A stretch of 10,036 nucleotides of DNA from an uncultured Prosthecobacter sp. (GCA_937941745.1 CALDGV010000356.1:1-10036), one strand, 5' to 3'; numbered from the stretch's first letter, positions 1 to 6,507 are shown. Notes: a model not told the origin generated them from the sequence alone. Numbers and translations are program-made.

Positions 1-806
1 TTAAACTCGGGGTAAAAGGGATTGTGCGACTTCTCTTCAACCACACTGCTCAGCGGCCCATGACCTGGAGCAATCACCGTCTCATCGGAAAGGCTGAAGA
101 TCTCTTTCCGATTTGTGTCGAGCGCATCCGCATAAGACACCATGCCACCCCCCATGGAACTGGCAAAAAGCGCATCTCCAACTACCGCCACAGGCCTTGC
201 TAGCCCGGTTACCACATACGTTGTGCCACCCTTGGAATGCCCCCAGGTGGAACGAGATTCGATTTCGAGCCCACCCAGTTTCCATCGCGTGCCAGAGACA
301 AAGCTTCTGGCCGCAGGATGAGGTTCACGTTCACTTGCGAGCACCTCAGAACCAGCCAGCGATGGAATATCGGCTACATGATCTGGGTGTGTATGCGTCA
401 AAAATAGAAACTTCAGTTTCAGCCCTAAATCATGGATGGTCGCGAGCATGGGCTCAGCGGTGGCACCGGTATCAAAAGCGGCAGCCTCCCTGGTCGCAGG
501 ATCCCAGACGAGGTAGGCGTTTACGGTCATGTCATGATAGACGGTGTTGAATTGCGCCAGACCTTCCACGTTCACAGCCTGGGGATACCAGCCACCCTTC
601 GCCATCTCGATTAGCGAGGTTCCGTGCAGTTGCAATGCGGCGGCCAGCTTGAGAAGCACTGCTTCATCCAGAGCACCATTTTTCACTGCTTCGATCTGCG
701 ATGGGTGGACGCCCGATTTCTCTGACAAAGTTTCCAGCGAAAACCCAAGTCCGCGCTGAGCTTTGCTGATGACGTCATTGAAGAGATCTTCGAGAGGAAT
801 GTTCAT
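1..806 (-). CDS. HTH (Cro/C1-type)-MBL-fold metallo-hydrolase fusion, 3' end cut by window edge
   Basis: I translated the minus strand by hand: 268 codons from the ATG at 804-806 to the left edge with no stop, so the C-terminus is missing, probably by little because the last zinc ligand is already present. Residues about 12-66 resemble a Cro/C1 (XRE) helix-turn-helix, with helices near 23-31 and 34-42. From residue 75 on it is a metallo-beta-lactamase fold of the glyoxalase II-like type: THTHPDH gives H138, H140, D142 and H143, followed by GHS (H190), GDALF (D211) and PGHGP (H249). The full dizinc ligand set is therefore present and hydrolase activity is likely, but the substrate is unknown. 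A GGATGGGAG stretch precedes the ATG and supports this start. The gene is divergent from the cytochrome gene across 114 bp holding a strong palindrome. Inference: a DNA-binding enzyme that could regulate itself or its neighbour. The MBL call is firm and the HTH call fairly firm. Confidence 0.88.
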   Translation of the reverse strand, partial: MNIPLEDLFNDVISKAQRGLGFSLETLSEKSGVHPSQIEAVKNGALDEAVLLKLAAALQLHGTSLIEMAKGGWYPQAVNVEGLAQFNTVYHDMTVNAYLVWDPATREAAAFDTGATAEPMLATIHDLGLKLKFLFLTHTHPDHVADIPSLAGSEVLASEREPHPAARSFVSGTRWKLGGLEIESRSTWGHSKGGTTYVVTGLARPVAVVGDALFASSMGGGMVSYADALDTNRKEIFSLSDETVIAPGHGPLSSVVEEKSHNPFYPEF

Positions 807-826
807 GGGCTCCCATCCAAAAACAA

Positions 827-837
827 GGCTGGCAGCC
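827..837. promoter_or_regulatory. Short palindrome in the leader of the HTH-MBL gene
   Basis: GGCTG and CAGCC flank a single central G (832). It lies 21 bp upstream of the HTH-MBL start codon. It has the same layout (arms around one base) as the larger palindrome at 850-868, but a different sequence. It could be a small mRNA hairpin or chance; only five base pairs support it. Confidence 0.2.
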
Positions 838-849
838 CGGCAAGCGCAT

Positions 850-868
850 CTTGTCCCGGCGGGACAAG
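850..868. promoter_or_regulatory. 19-bp perfect palindrome between divergent genes, candidate operator
   Basis: CTTGTCCCG and CGGGACAAG are exact reverse complements around one central G (859). The site lies 43 bp upstream of the HTH-MBL start and 52 bp upstream of the cytochrome start, so a bound dimer could affect both promoters. There is no T-tract on either side, which argues against an intrinsic terminator. Because the left-hand gene encodes a helix-turn-helix, it is an obvious candidate ligand, but that is inference. It could instead be a genome-wide repeat or the site of another regulator. No convincing -35/-10 pair was recognised in 807-920. Confidence 0.5.
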
Positions 869-920
869 TCGTTTCCGGGGTTGAAGCAAGCTTCGACAAC
901 GGCGTAAAGAGAAGCAGTCC

Positions 921-3230
921 ATGAAGAAAAATGCTTCTCCAACAGTGCAGCCACAGCCCGAATCCAATGTGAAGGCTGCCCTGGTGCTTGGCGGCATTCT
1001 TGCTGCTGTGATTGGACTCATCGCCTGGAGCCTCTGGCCGGAGCCAAGTTACACAAAAGTTCCCGTTCCGGCTGCGAAGCCGCCAGAGGCCTTTGTATTG
1101 CCCGAGGAGAAGGCGGTTTTTGCGCAGTATGCGGGTTCAGAAAGCTGCAAAAGCTGCCATGAGTCGGAATTCACCAAGTGGAAGGACTCCCACCATGGGC
1201 TCGCCGAACGCCTGCCAAGGGATGATATGGACCTGGCGGCCTTCGTCCCTCCTCAGGTATTCCAACATGGCACCCAGACAACGGAGGCACGAAAAGGGCA
1301 AAATGGGCTTGAGGTGGTCAGCCTGGGATTTGAAGGCAAGACCCAGCCGTGGCCGGTGAAACGCGTGATCGGTCATGATCCTCTTCGGCAGTTTCTCGTC
1401 GAAGGCGAGCGTGGAGCGCTCCATGCGATGGAAGCCTGTTTTGATCCGCGCAAAGGCGAATGGTTCAACGTCTATGGCAATGAGGATCGAAAGCCCGGAG
1501 AATGGGGGCACTGGACCGGACGTGGCATGGTCTGGAATCAGATGTGCGCCTCCTGCCACAACACCCGTGTGCGCAAAAACTATGACATGGCCTCCGACAC
1601 CTACCACACGAGCATGGCCGAAATGACAGTGAGCTGCGAATCGTGCCATGGCCCGATGAAAGCGCACAGCGACTGGCAGATGCAACATCCGGGCAAAAAT
1701 CAGAATGACCCCACGCTACCCAATTGGACACGCGACCAGCACATCGAAAACTGCGCAGGCTGTCATGCGAGGCGTGGTGAAATCACGGGGGACTTCACTC
1801 CTGGCGACTCTTTTTGGGATCACTACCTGCTGACCATCACGGATGGAGGCGACATTTACTATCCGGACGGCCAGATCCGCGATGAGAACTACGAGTTCTC
1901 CAGCTTTCTGAGCAGCCGCATGCACCATGCAGGCGTGCGCTGCATGGACTGCCACGACATGCACAGCATGAAGACCATTCTTCCAGGCAACCAGCTTTGC
2001 ATGCGCTGTCACACACCAGGCGGGTTCCCGAACGCACCGCCGATTCAGCCGGAAGCACACAGCTTTCACGGCATGAGCAGCACCGGCAACCAGTGCATCA
2101 ACTGTCACATGCCACAGACCACCTACATGCAGCGACACCCTCGTCATGACCATGGATTCACTATTCCTGACCCTCTGCTGACCAAGCAGTTTGGCATTCC
2201 GAATGCCTGCAACAAGTGCCACACGGACAAGGACACCGAATGGGCGATAGCAGCCGCAGATCAATGGTGGGGTGACCGGCTGAACCGCAGGACAAGATCT
2301 CGGGCCACACTGATTGCCCAGGCGCGCCAGGGGAATCCCGAGGCTCGGGATGGGTTGCTGAAACTCCTCGAAAGCGATGAGATTCCGCACTGGAAGGCCA
2401 GTGCCTGCCTGGTCCTGGATCGCTGGGCCATGGAGCCCGGGGTGATCACGGCATTGCAAAACCAGCTCAGCCACGAACATCCCTTGGTTCGTCAATCGGC
2501 TGCCCGCAGTCTGGAAGCTGCCCTCGAGGCACCAGGCGTGCGCGCCGGCTTGAATAAGCTGCTCCTGGATCCTGCACGTAGCGTCAGAGTCACGGCGGCG
2601 TGGGCATTGCGTGAATCCCTGGACCTTGACAGCACCGCCGCAAAAGACCTTCAGCACATGCTCCAGATCAATGCAGATCAGCCCAGTGGCCGAATGCAGC
2701 TCGGCCAGTGGCATTATGCACGACGGAACCTGCCAGAAGCCATCCGGCACATGGAGACCGCCATCCAATGGGATCCAAATTCTCCGCCATTCCACCACGA
2801 TCTGGCCCTGCTGCACAGCACTGCGGGAAACACCGCACAAACCATTCAAAAGCTTCGTGATGCCATCAAGCTGGCCCCCAACGAGGCTCAGTACCACTAC
2901 GAACTCGGACTGGCGCTGAGTGAGACTGGCGACCTCGCTGCCACCGTGACTGCCTTGCGTGAATGCGTGCGCGTCCAGCCACGTTTTGCCAGGGCCTGGT
3001 ATAACCTTGGCCTTGCGCTGAATCAGCAGGGTCAGACTGCGGAAGCCATCGACGCATTGAGGCAGGGCGAGGCCGCAGAACCTGGTGATCCGGCCATACC
3101 CTACGCGCGGGCCACCATCCACGCTCAGTTAGGCCAGAAAGCGGAGGCGCTCGCGGCTGCCGAGCAAGCCATCAGGGCTGATCCCAATTTCCCTGAGGCC
3201 CAGCGTTTGCGGATGATGTTAAGCCGCTAG
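921..3230 (+). CDS. Membrane-anchored octaheme c-type cytochrome with HEAT-like and TPR repeats
   Basis: The product has 769 residues. A lysine-led hydrophobic segment (17-39) is a signal anchor or uncleaved signal, placing the rest in the periplasm as c-type heme attachment requires. Eight CXXCH sites begin at C76, C209, C239, C278, C341, C360, C392 and C430; no CXXCK site is present. The heme part resembles the cytochrome c554-like multiheme family, with typical blocks MHHAGVRCMDCHDMHS and NCHMPQTTYM followed by RHDHGF. Residues about 470-570 look like HEAT-type helical repeats and about 588-757 form five TPRs (for example WYNLGLALNQQGQTAEAI). Inference: extracytoplasmic electron transfer or a multiheme redox enzyme whose repeats dock a partner; the substrate cannot be read from the sequence. 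The ATG at 921 follows AAAGAGAAG at a usable distance. The gene is monocistronic in this window, divergent from the HTH-MBL gene and convergent with the next gene. Confidence 0.93.
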   Translation: MKKNASPTVQPQPESNVKAALVLGGILAAVIGLIAWSLWPEPSYTKVPVPAAKPPEAFVLPEEKAVFAQYAGSESCKSCHESEFTKWKDSHHGLAERLPRDDMDLAAFVPPQVFQHGTQTTEARKGQNGLEVVSLGFEGKTQPWPVKRVIGHDPLRQFLVEGERGALHAMEACFDPRKGEWFNVYGNEDRKPGEWGHWTGRGMVWNQMCASCHNTRVRKNYDMASDTYHTSMAEMTVSCESCHGPMKAHSDWQMQHPGKNQNDPTLPNWTRDQHIENCAGCHARRGEITGDFTPGDSFWDHYLLTITDGGDIYYPDGQIRDENYEFSSFLSSRMHHAGVRCMDCHDMHSMKTILPGNQLCMRCHTPGGFPNAPPIQPEAHSFHGMSSTGNQCINCHMPQTTYMQRHPRHDHGFTIPDPLLTKQFGIPNACNKCHTDKDTEWAIAAADQWWGDRLNRRTRSRATLIAQARQGNPEARDGLLKLLESDEIPHWKASACLVLDRWAMEPGVITALQNQLSHEHPLVRQSAARSLEAALEAPGVRAGLNKLLLDPARSVRVTAAWALRESLDLDSTAAKDLQHMLQINADQPSGRMQLGQWHYARRNLPEAIRHMETAIQWDPNSPPFHHDLALLHSTAGNTAQTIQKLRDAIKLAPNEAQYHYELGLALSETGDLAATVTALRECVRVQPRFARAWYNLGLALNQQGQTAEAIDALRQGEAAEPGDPAIPYARATIHAQLGQKAEALAAAEQAIRADPNFPEAQRLRMMLSR

Positions 3231-3949
3231 GTTGATGCCGTGTTCGAAGCCGATCCCTCATCTGGTAACATGAGCGGATTTTCCACGACCGAAGCGGATG
3301 ACTTGCGCTGGATGCTTCCACCGTAGAGATCGATGGTGCGTTTGGCGATGATGTCGATCAAAGCAGGCTGAAGCGTGCGCGCAGCCACATTGGAAACGGC
3401 CACACCAGCCCAGGTGAGCGGTGATTTGAACTTCAGGACCTGCCAGACAGGCAACAGGCGCTTGTACCATTTCCCCATGGACTGAACGGTTTCATGCGTG
3501 GCAAATTTATGGGTCATCTCCCAGGTCTTGAGGGCTGTGCTGGCACTGACATCGACCAAGCGGCCAATGCTGCGGGTTTGCAGAAAATCTGCGATGTCGA
3601 GGGCGGCAAGGTGTACAGCTCTGGAAAACTGCCCCAGCCCAGGTGCAAGCAACGGATCCGGGTGCTCAGGATGGTAGATGGCAGCGATCTCGCGCACGAG
3701 CTTGGGCACTTCTTCGATCAACGGCGGCAGCCACTCAGGATTGAGCCGCTTCTGCCAGCGCAGGCGGTTTTTGCAATTCTCCACCGCTTGGTTTGCCGCG
3801 AGATCTTTGGGATGGTCGCTGCCATCATGATAGTGCTCTACAGCTTCACGAGCCGCCTTGAGGTCAGCGGCAAACCTCAAGCCCAGCCAGATCAGCCAGG
3901 TCGCCAGACCTACCAGGAAGCCAGCAAGAAAGGTGAGGAAGTAGAGCAT
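3227..3949 (-). CDS. Unknown single-pass membrane protein
   Basis: The product has 240 residues and I do not recognise its family. Residues 3-25 form one strong N-terminal transmembrane helix (LYFLTFLAGFLVGLATWLI), and the rest looks soluble and mostly helical. Visible landmarks are a charged stretch after the helix, PEWLPPLIEEVPKLVREIAA near 87-106, and a weakly hydrophobic stretch near 175-210 (LTWAGVAVSNVAARTLQPAL) ending in LYGG. The tail is Ser/Ala/Asn-rich. No catalytic motif is evident. The ATG at 3947-3949 places the hydrophobic helix at the N-terminus; no good Shine-Dalgarno is visible. It lies 76 bp downstream of the glutamine amidotransferase gene on the same strand, so it may be the last gene of that transcript. 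Its stop overlaps that of the convergent cytochrome gene by four bases. Confidence 0.75.
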   Translation of the reverse strand: MLYFLTFLAGFLVGLATWLIWLGLRFAADLKAAREAVEHYHDGSDHPKDLAANQAVENCKNRLRWQKRLNPEWLPPLIEEVPKLVREIAAIYHPEHPDPLLAPGLGQFSRAVHLAALDIADFLQTRSIGRLVDVSASTALKTWEMTHKFATHETVQSMGKWYKRLLPVWQVLKFKSPLTWAGVAVSNVAARTLQPALIDIIAKRTIDLYGGSIQRKSSASVVENPLMLPDEGSASNTAST

Positions 3950-3995
3950 GAATCCGCAGTTCTAGGTTCCTGATTTGGAGTTCTCCGCCAACTTT

Positions 3996-4023
3996 GAACC
4001 AAGAACGGTGAACCGTGAACACG
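3996..4023. repeat. Four tandem GAAC-headed heptamers
   Basis: The stretch divides into GAACCAA, GAACGGT, GAACCGT and GAACACG: four consecutive 7-bp units sharing GAAC, with the last three bases diverged. It begins three bases past the stop codon of the glutamine amidotransferase gene and fills part of the 76-bp spacer before the next gene. I associate intergenic heptamer arrays of this kind with Verrucomicrobiota and Planctomycetota genomes, but that rests on memory. No function is apparent. Confidence 0.5.
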
Positions 4024-4025
4024 TT

Positions 4026-4595
4026 TCACATCTCGAGGAAGTTCTTCAGCAGCCTTTTTCCATCCTGGGTCAGGATGGACTCCGGGTGGAACTGCACCCC
4101 ATGGATCGGCAGTTCCTTATGTCTCAGACCCATGATCTCAGATTCGTCATCATCACAGACGGCGGTGATCTCCAGACAAGCGGGCAGTGAGTCGCGTCTG
4201 ACCAGCAGGGAGTGATAACGCGTGGCCGTGAATCGGTCCGGCATGTCTTTGAAGACCGACTGCCCCTGATGGCGGATCTTGGAGACCTTGCCGTGCATGA
4301 GGCGTCCTGCGCGGACCACCTCACCGCCAAACACATGGCCGATGCTTTGGTGGCCCAGGCAGACGCCCAGGACTGGCGTGGTCCGGCCGAATTTCTCGAT
4401 CACTGCGCAGCTGATTCCCGCTTCTTTCGGGGTGCACGGACCGGGCGAGATGCAGATGTGGTCGGGCTTTTTCTTCGCAATTTCCTCCAGCGTGATCTGG
4501 TCATTTCGGTGGATCTCCATCTGTGCCCCCATCTCGCCGAAATACTGGACGAGGTTGTAGGTGAAGGAATCGTAGTTGTCGATGATCAGGAGCAT
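4026..4595 (-). CDS. trpG: Anthranilate/aminodeoxychorismate synthase glutamine amidotransferase subunit (TrpG/PabA type)
   Basis: This is a class I (triad) glutamine amidotransferase that releases ammonia from glutamine for a TrpE or PabB partner, in tryptophan or folate synthesis. From this start it has 189 residues, a normal length for the subunit. It opens with the family signature [20 protein letters not shown]. The oxyanion motif SPGPCTP is near 50-56. The nucleophile is in GVCLGHQ (C79), and His/Glu are in FHPES (H170, E172), so the triad is complete. An upstream in-frame ATG at 4628 would add eleven residues ([11 protein letters not shown]), but family proteins normally begin at [11 protein letters not shown]; neither ATG has a clear Shine-Dalgarno. 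No trpE or pabB lies nearby, so trpG versus pabA (or a shared subunit) cannot be decided. It follows radC at 18 or 51 bp depending on the start. Confidence 0.92.
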   Translation of the reverse strand: MLLIIDNYDSFTYNLVQYFGEMGAQMEIHRNDQITLEEIAKKKPDHICISPGPCTPKEAGISCAVIEKFGRTTPVLGVCLGHQSIGHVFGGEVVRAGRLMHGKVSKIRHQGQSVFKDMPDRFTATRYHSLLVRRDSLPACLEITAVCDDDESEIMGLRHKELPIHGVQFHPESILTQDGKRLLKNFLEM

Positions 4596-4646
4596 GGCCG
4601 CGGCAAGGGAGGTTCTGTTTGCAGCCATTTAGGGCGGTTTGCAACG

Positions 4647-5339
4647 TCACAGAATTCCGCACTCCCGAAAGCTGAAGTAGGGAATCTGGCGGCTTTCAGC
4701 CGGACAACCGATGATGATATGGTCTGCAAAAAGGATGCCAAGGAGCTCTGCGGCATCCTTTAACCTGCGGGTAAGCCGCTTGTCAGCATCGCTGGGCGAA
4801 GGGTCGCCCGATGGGTGGTTGTGAACGAGGATGAACGCAGGCGCTCGGTGGACCAGCGCTTTCGTCACAATCTCACGCGGATGGGCGCTGGACTCGTTGA
4901 TCGTGCCACGGAACAGTTCCTCATGCCGAATCAGGCAAAGACGCTGGTTCAGGAGGATGATGCGCACCGATTCGTAGCTTAAAGCCTGAAGTTCTGGGCC
5001 GATAAAGCGGTGGACTAGGTCCGGACGGTCCAGCGGAACTTCTTTCAAGGTCTCCTGCTCCGCCCTGCGTCCCAGCTCGAAGGCTGCGGCCAGATGAGCT
5101 GCCTTGGCAGGACCGAGTGCCCGCATGTGCGCCAGTTCTCCAGCTTCGATACGGGAAAGATTGCGCAGGCTGCCCTGCTCACGCAGCAACCGCTGGGCCA
5201 CTTGGAGGGCATTTTCCCCTTTCATGCCCGTGTTGATGAAGATGGCCAGCAGTTCCGCATCCGACAGTGCCCCAGCACCGAGCCTCAAAAGCCGCTCCCT
5301 CGGGCGGTCGTCTTCGGGCATGTCATGAATGCGGGACAT
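4647..5339 (-). CDS. radC: RadC family JAB/MPN-domain protein
   Basis: From the ATG at 5337-5339 the protein has 230 residues, the usual RadC length. The N-terminus has the family block MPEDDRPRERLL followed by GALSDAELLAIFINTG. A helix-hairpin-helix-like region lies near 58-92 (LSRIEAGELAHMRALGPAKA). The C-terminal JAB/MPN domain has GTINESSAHPREI and HNHPSGDPSPSDAD, giving JAMM metal ligands H173, H175 and D186 with S183; the upstream catalytic Glu is probably E123. RadC was once tied to DNA repair, but its biochemical role is unsettled, so only a metal-dependent hydrolase-like fold can be claimed. A GTG at 5367-5369 would add ten residues (MLCTEKDVSP), which is less likely because family members start at the later Met. 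An AAAAGG lies 11 bases upstream of the chosen ATG. It probably shares a transcript with the downstream glutamine amidotransferase gene. Confidence 0.93.
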   Translation of the reverse strand: MSRIHDMPEDDRPRERLLRLGAGALSDAELLAIFINTGMKGENALQVAQRLLREQGSLRNLSRIEAGELAHMRALGPAKAAHLAAAFELGRRAEQETLKEVPLDRPDLVHRFIGPELQALSYESVRIILLNQRLCLIRHEELFRGTINESSAHPREIVTKALVHRAPAFILVHNHPSGDPSPSDADKRLTRRLKDAAELLGILFADHIIIGCPAESRQIPYFSFRECGIL

Positions 5340-5398
5340 CGGTGAAACATCCTTTTCTGTGCACAACACAAGACGAGGTCAAGACTGCATGTCGAGAC

Positions 5399-5416
5399 CA
5401 CCTTGGCGAAAAGGTG
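5399..5416. other. 6-bp hairpin upstream of radC
   Basis: CACCTT and AAGGTG pair perfectly around a 6-base loop (GGCGAA on the plus strand). It lies in the 119-bp spacer between the ANL-like gene and radC. No T-tract follows on either strand, so it is not a standard intrinsic terminator. The same spacer has a TTGACC on the minus strand (plus 5377-5382) that might be a radC -35 box, but no good -10 follows it. Confidence 0.3.
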
Positions 5417-5432
5417 CATCCTCAGCCACAGA

Positions 5433-5465
5433 GGCCTGACGCAAAAATGTAGGCCGCATCAGGCC
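5433..5465 (-). terminator. Stem-loop across the stop codon of the ANL-like gene
   Basis: GGCCTGA (5433-5439) and TCAGGCC (5459-5465) are exact reverse complements, and GC/GC pairs inside them extend the stem with one mismatch, leaving a loop of 13 bases. The right arm contains the TGA stop of the ANL-like gene (5459-5461). No run of T follows on the minus strand, so this is a terminator-like or mRNA 3'-end-stabilising structure rather than a canonical intrinsic terminator. Confidence 0.35.
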
Positions 5466-6115
5466 GCCAGACTTAGCGAACCAACGCCTGGCAGGAAATC
5501 GGCAGGAGACTTTTTAAAAGCTTCGCCAAGGCGACGGTGAGTCCAGACATCGGCAGGCCCGTCGCCATCGTCACCGTAAAGCATCAGGGCGGCATCCTCC
5601 GTCTGTCCAGGAAATGGCATGCCCCATGCCGGACGGGTCTCAAAAACCTCATCGAGTTCCACTTCATTCCAGTTCCCTTGGCTCAATCCAGGGCTCATCC
5701 AGACTGTCAGTGTACTGTCGAAATGCATTTGAAACGAAGCCGTACCTGCATCGAGAAAAATGCAAGCTGGGCTGACTTCACGAGCGATCTGCATGAGGCG
5801 TGCTTCACCAGCGGTTGACGGCACCAAGGTAACCGTGGCACCTGCATGTGCCGCTGCCATCAGCAGTGTCTGGGCGTCTGCATGATCGGCAGAAAGGCTG
5901 AAAACGACCTGGGTGCCGCGTTCGACACCATTGCGCTGCATCCATGTGGCAGCACGGAGAACATCATCCCAGACTTTCTCGGCCGTGGTCAACTGACCGC
6001 GGTGCAGACAGGGCCTGCCAGGCATGTTTTCAGCCATCGTAGCAAGCTGCTGGCTGAAGAAAAAAGGCTTCTGAAGCTCACTGAGCGCGTGAGGCTTGAA
6101 GGATGCGATAGTCAT
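5459..6115 (-). CDS. Truncated, ANL-like (AMP-binding) N-terminal domain protein, probably catalytically inactive
   Basis: From the ATG at 6113-6115 the product has 218 residues. Full ANL (acyl-CoA synthetase-like) enzymes are usually above 450, so this corresponds only to the N-terminal subdomain. Residues 50-122 follow the family pattern (WMQRNGVERGTQVVFSL, then AAAHAGATVTLVPS, then CIFLD). Near 175-196 a hydrophobic strand and THRRL match the surroundings of the ATP-binding A3 loop, but the expected Ser/Thr/Gly-rich P-loop with PKG reads YGDDGDGPADV. The conserved Lys is absent, and the protein ends 22 residues later at a TGA. No continuing ANL homology was seen in the following 119 bp. 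Inference: a decayed remnant or a repurposed ligand-binding protein. An upstream in-frame codon at 6217 would add 34 residues, but the promoter favours 6115. There is no Shine-Dalgarno, consistent with a near-leaderless mRNA. Confidence 0.72.
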   Translation of the reverse strand: MTIASFKPHALSELQKPFFFSQQLATMAENMPGRPCLHRGQLTTAEKVWDDVLRAATWMQRNGVERGTQVVFSLSADHADAQTLLMAAAHAGATVTLVPSTAGEARLMQIAREVSPACIFLDAGTASFQMHFDSTLTVWMSPGLSQGNWNEVELDEVFETRPAWGMPFPGQTEDAALMLYGDDGDGPADVWTHRRLGEAFKKSPADFLPGVGSLSLAA

Positions 6116-6125
6116 AGTTTTGTAA

Positions 6126-6153
6126 AACCTATATTTTCTCGAATGATTGTCAA
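6126..6153 (-). promoter_or_regulatory. Sigma70-type promoter giving a near-leaderless mRNA
   Basis: On the minus strand a perfect TTGACA (-35; plus 6148-6153) is followed, after 16 bp, by TAGGTT (-10; plus 6126-6131), which matches the consensus at the TA and final T positions. The predicted transcription start near 6118-6120 is only 3-5 bases before the ATG at 6115. That agrees with the absence of a Shine-Dalgarno for the ANL-like gene and favours 6115 as its start. Confidence 0.5.
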
Positions 6154-6165
6154 ATGACGTGACAA
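6147..6165. promoter_or_regulatory. Inverted repeat TTGTCA-N7-TGACAA overlapping the -35 box, candidate operator
   Basis: TTGTCA (6147-6152) and TGACAA (6160-6165) are exact reverse complements separated by seven bases. The left arm overlaps the TTGACA -35 box of the ANL-like gene's promoter, where a bound dimeric regulator would block RNA polymerase. The cognate regulator is not in this window as far as can be seen. Six-base arms can occur by chance, so position is the main support. Confidence 0.35.
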
Positions 6166-6384
6166 AATCTCCAGACTTAGTCGAGGCAATCGACAAAACT
6201 GCTGAAAGTAAAACCAAGTCCGTTCTCTGGTTCTACTCCCGCTCCTTGAGAAGGTTACAGCTATTTGCGGGCAGCCACCATTCCAGCCATATCCACGCAT
6301 TCTTTGACATGGAATGCTGGAAATCCCCATCCCGAGTCCCTTGTGTGTCATCTTTTTTGCTTCGCCGGATGAGATGAGTCTCCT

Positions 6385-6411
6385 GCTGCTTCCCGCCTTT
6401 CGAGAAGCAGC
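6385..6411. other. 8-bp perfect hairpin in the gene-free stretch
   Basis: GCTGCTTC (6385-6392) and GAAGCAGC (6404-6411) pair perfectly with an 11-base loop. There is no T-tract immediately after it on either strand, so an intrinsic terminator is unlikely. It may be part of a structured RNA or a 3' untranslated structure of the signalling operon's mRNA. Confidence 0.35.
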
Positions 6412-6468
6412 CATTACCACCGCCAGCCGACAGATTATCTCCCCCGATCCGGTTCAGATCAGGCCATG

Positions 6469-6507
6469 AAAAAAAGGTCGGGCATCGGCGAACTGAATCC
6501 AGCCCCG
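6469..6507 (-). terminator. Possible weak intrinsic terminator after the REC-pseudokinase gene
   Basis: On the minus strand, 13 bp past the stop codon, a GC-rich stretch (CGGGGC pairing with GCCCG, stem of about five bp with one bulge and a small inner CTG/CAG stem) is followed by GACC and seven consecutive T (plus-strand A at 6469-6475). The position suits the end of the signalling operon. The stem is short and set back from the T-tract, so the call is weak. Confidence 0.3.

Noticed and set aside
850..868. Reading the 19-bp palindrome as a transcription terminator
   Set aside because: It lies between divergent starts, has a one-base centre too small for a stable hairpin loop without opening pairs, and no T-tract follows.
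1716..3122. Long minus-strand open frame (468 codons) opposite the cytochrome gene
   Set aside because: It lies wholly antisense to a gene with eight heme motifs and clear TPRs, its translation has no recognisable domain, and it follows from codon bias of the real gene.
4212..4763. Plus-strand open frame of 183 codons across trpG and radC
   Set aside because: It spans the ends of two well-supported minus-strand genes and shows no domain.
4629..5369. DNA-repair island suggested by radC
   Set aside because: RadC's role is unsettled, and no other repair, phage or mobile-element gene accompanies it.
5340..5458. Continuation of the ANL enzyme after the TGA, which would indicate a recent nonsense mutation or frameshift
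   Set aside because: The 119 bp before radC show no residues resembling later ANL motifs, so only a fragment is present here.
6112..6420. Minus-strand open frame of 102 codons ending within the ANL-like gene's start
   Set aside because: It crosses the ANL-like promoter and start codon in another frame, is rich in Arg/Ser/Gly as random frames are, and matches no family I know.
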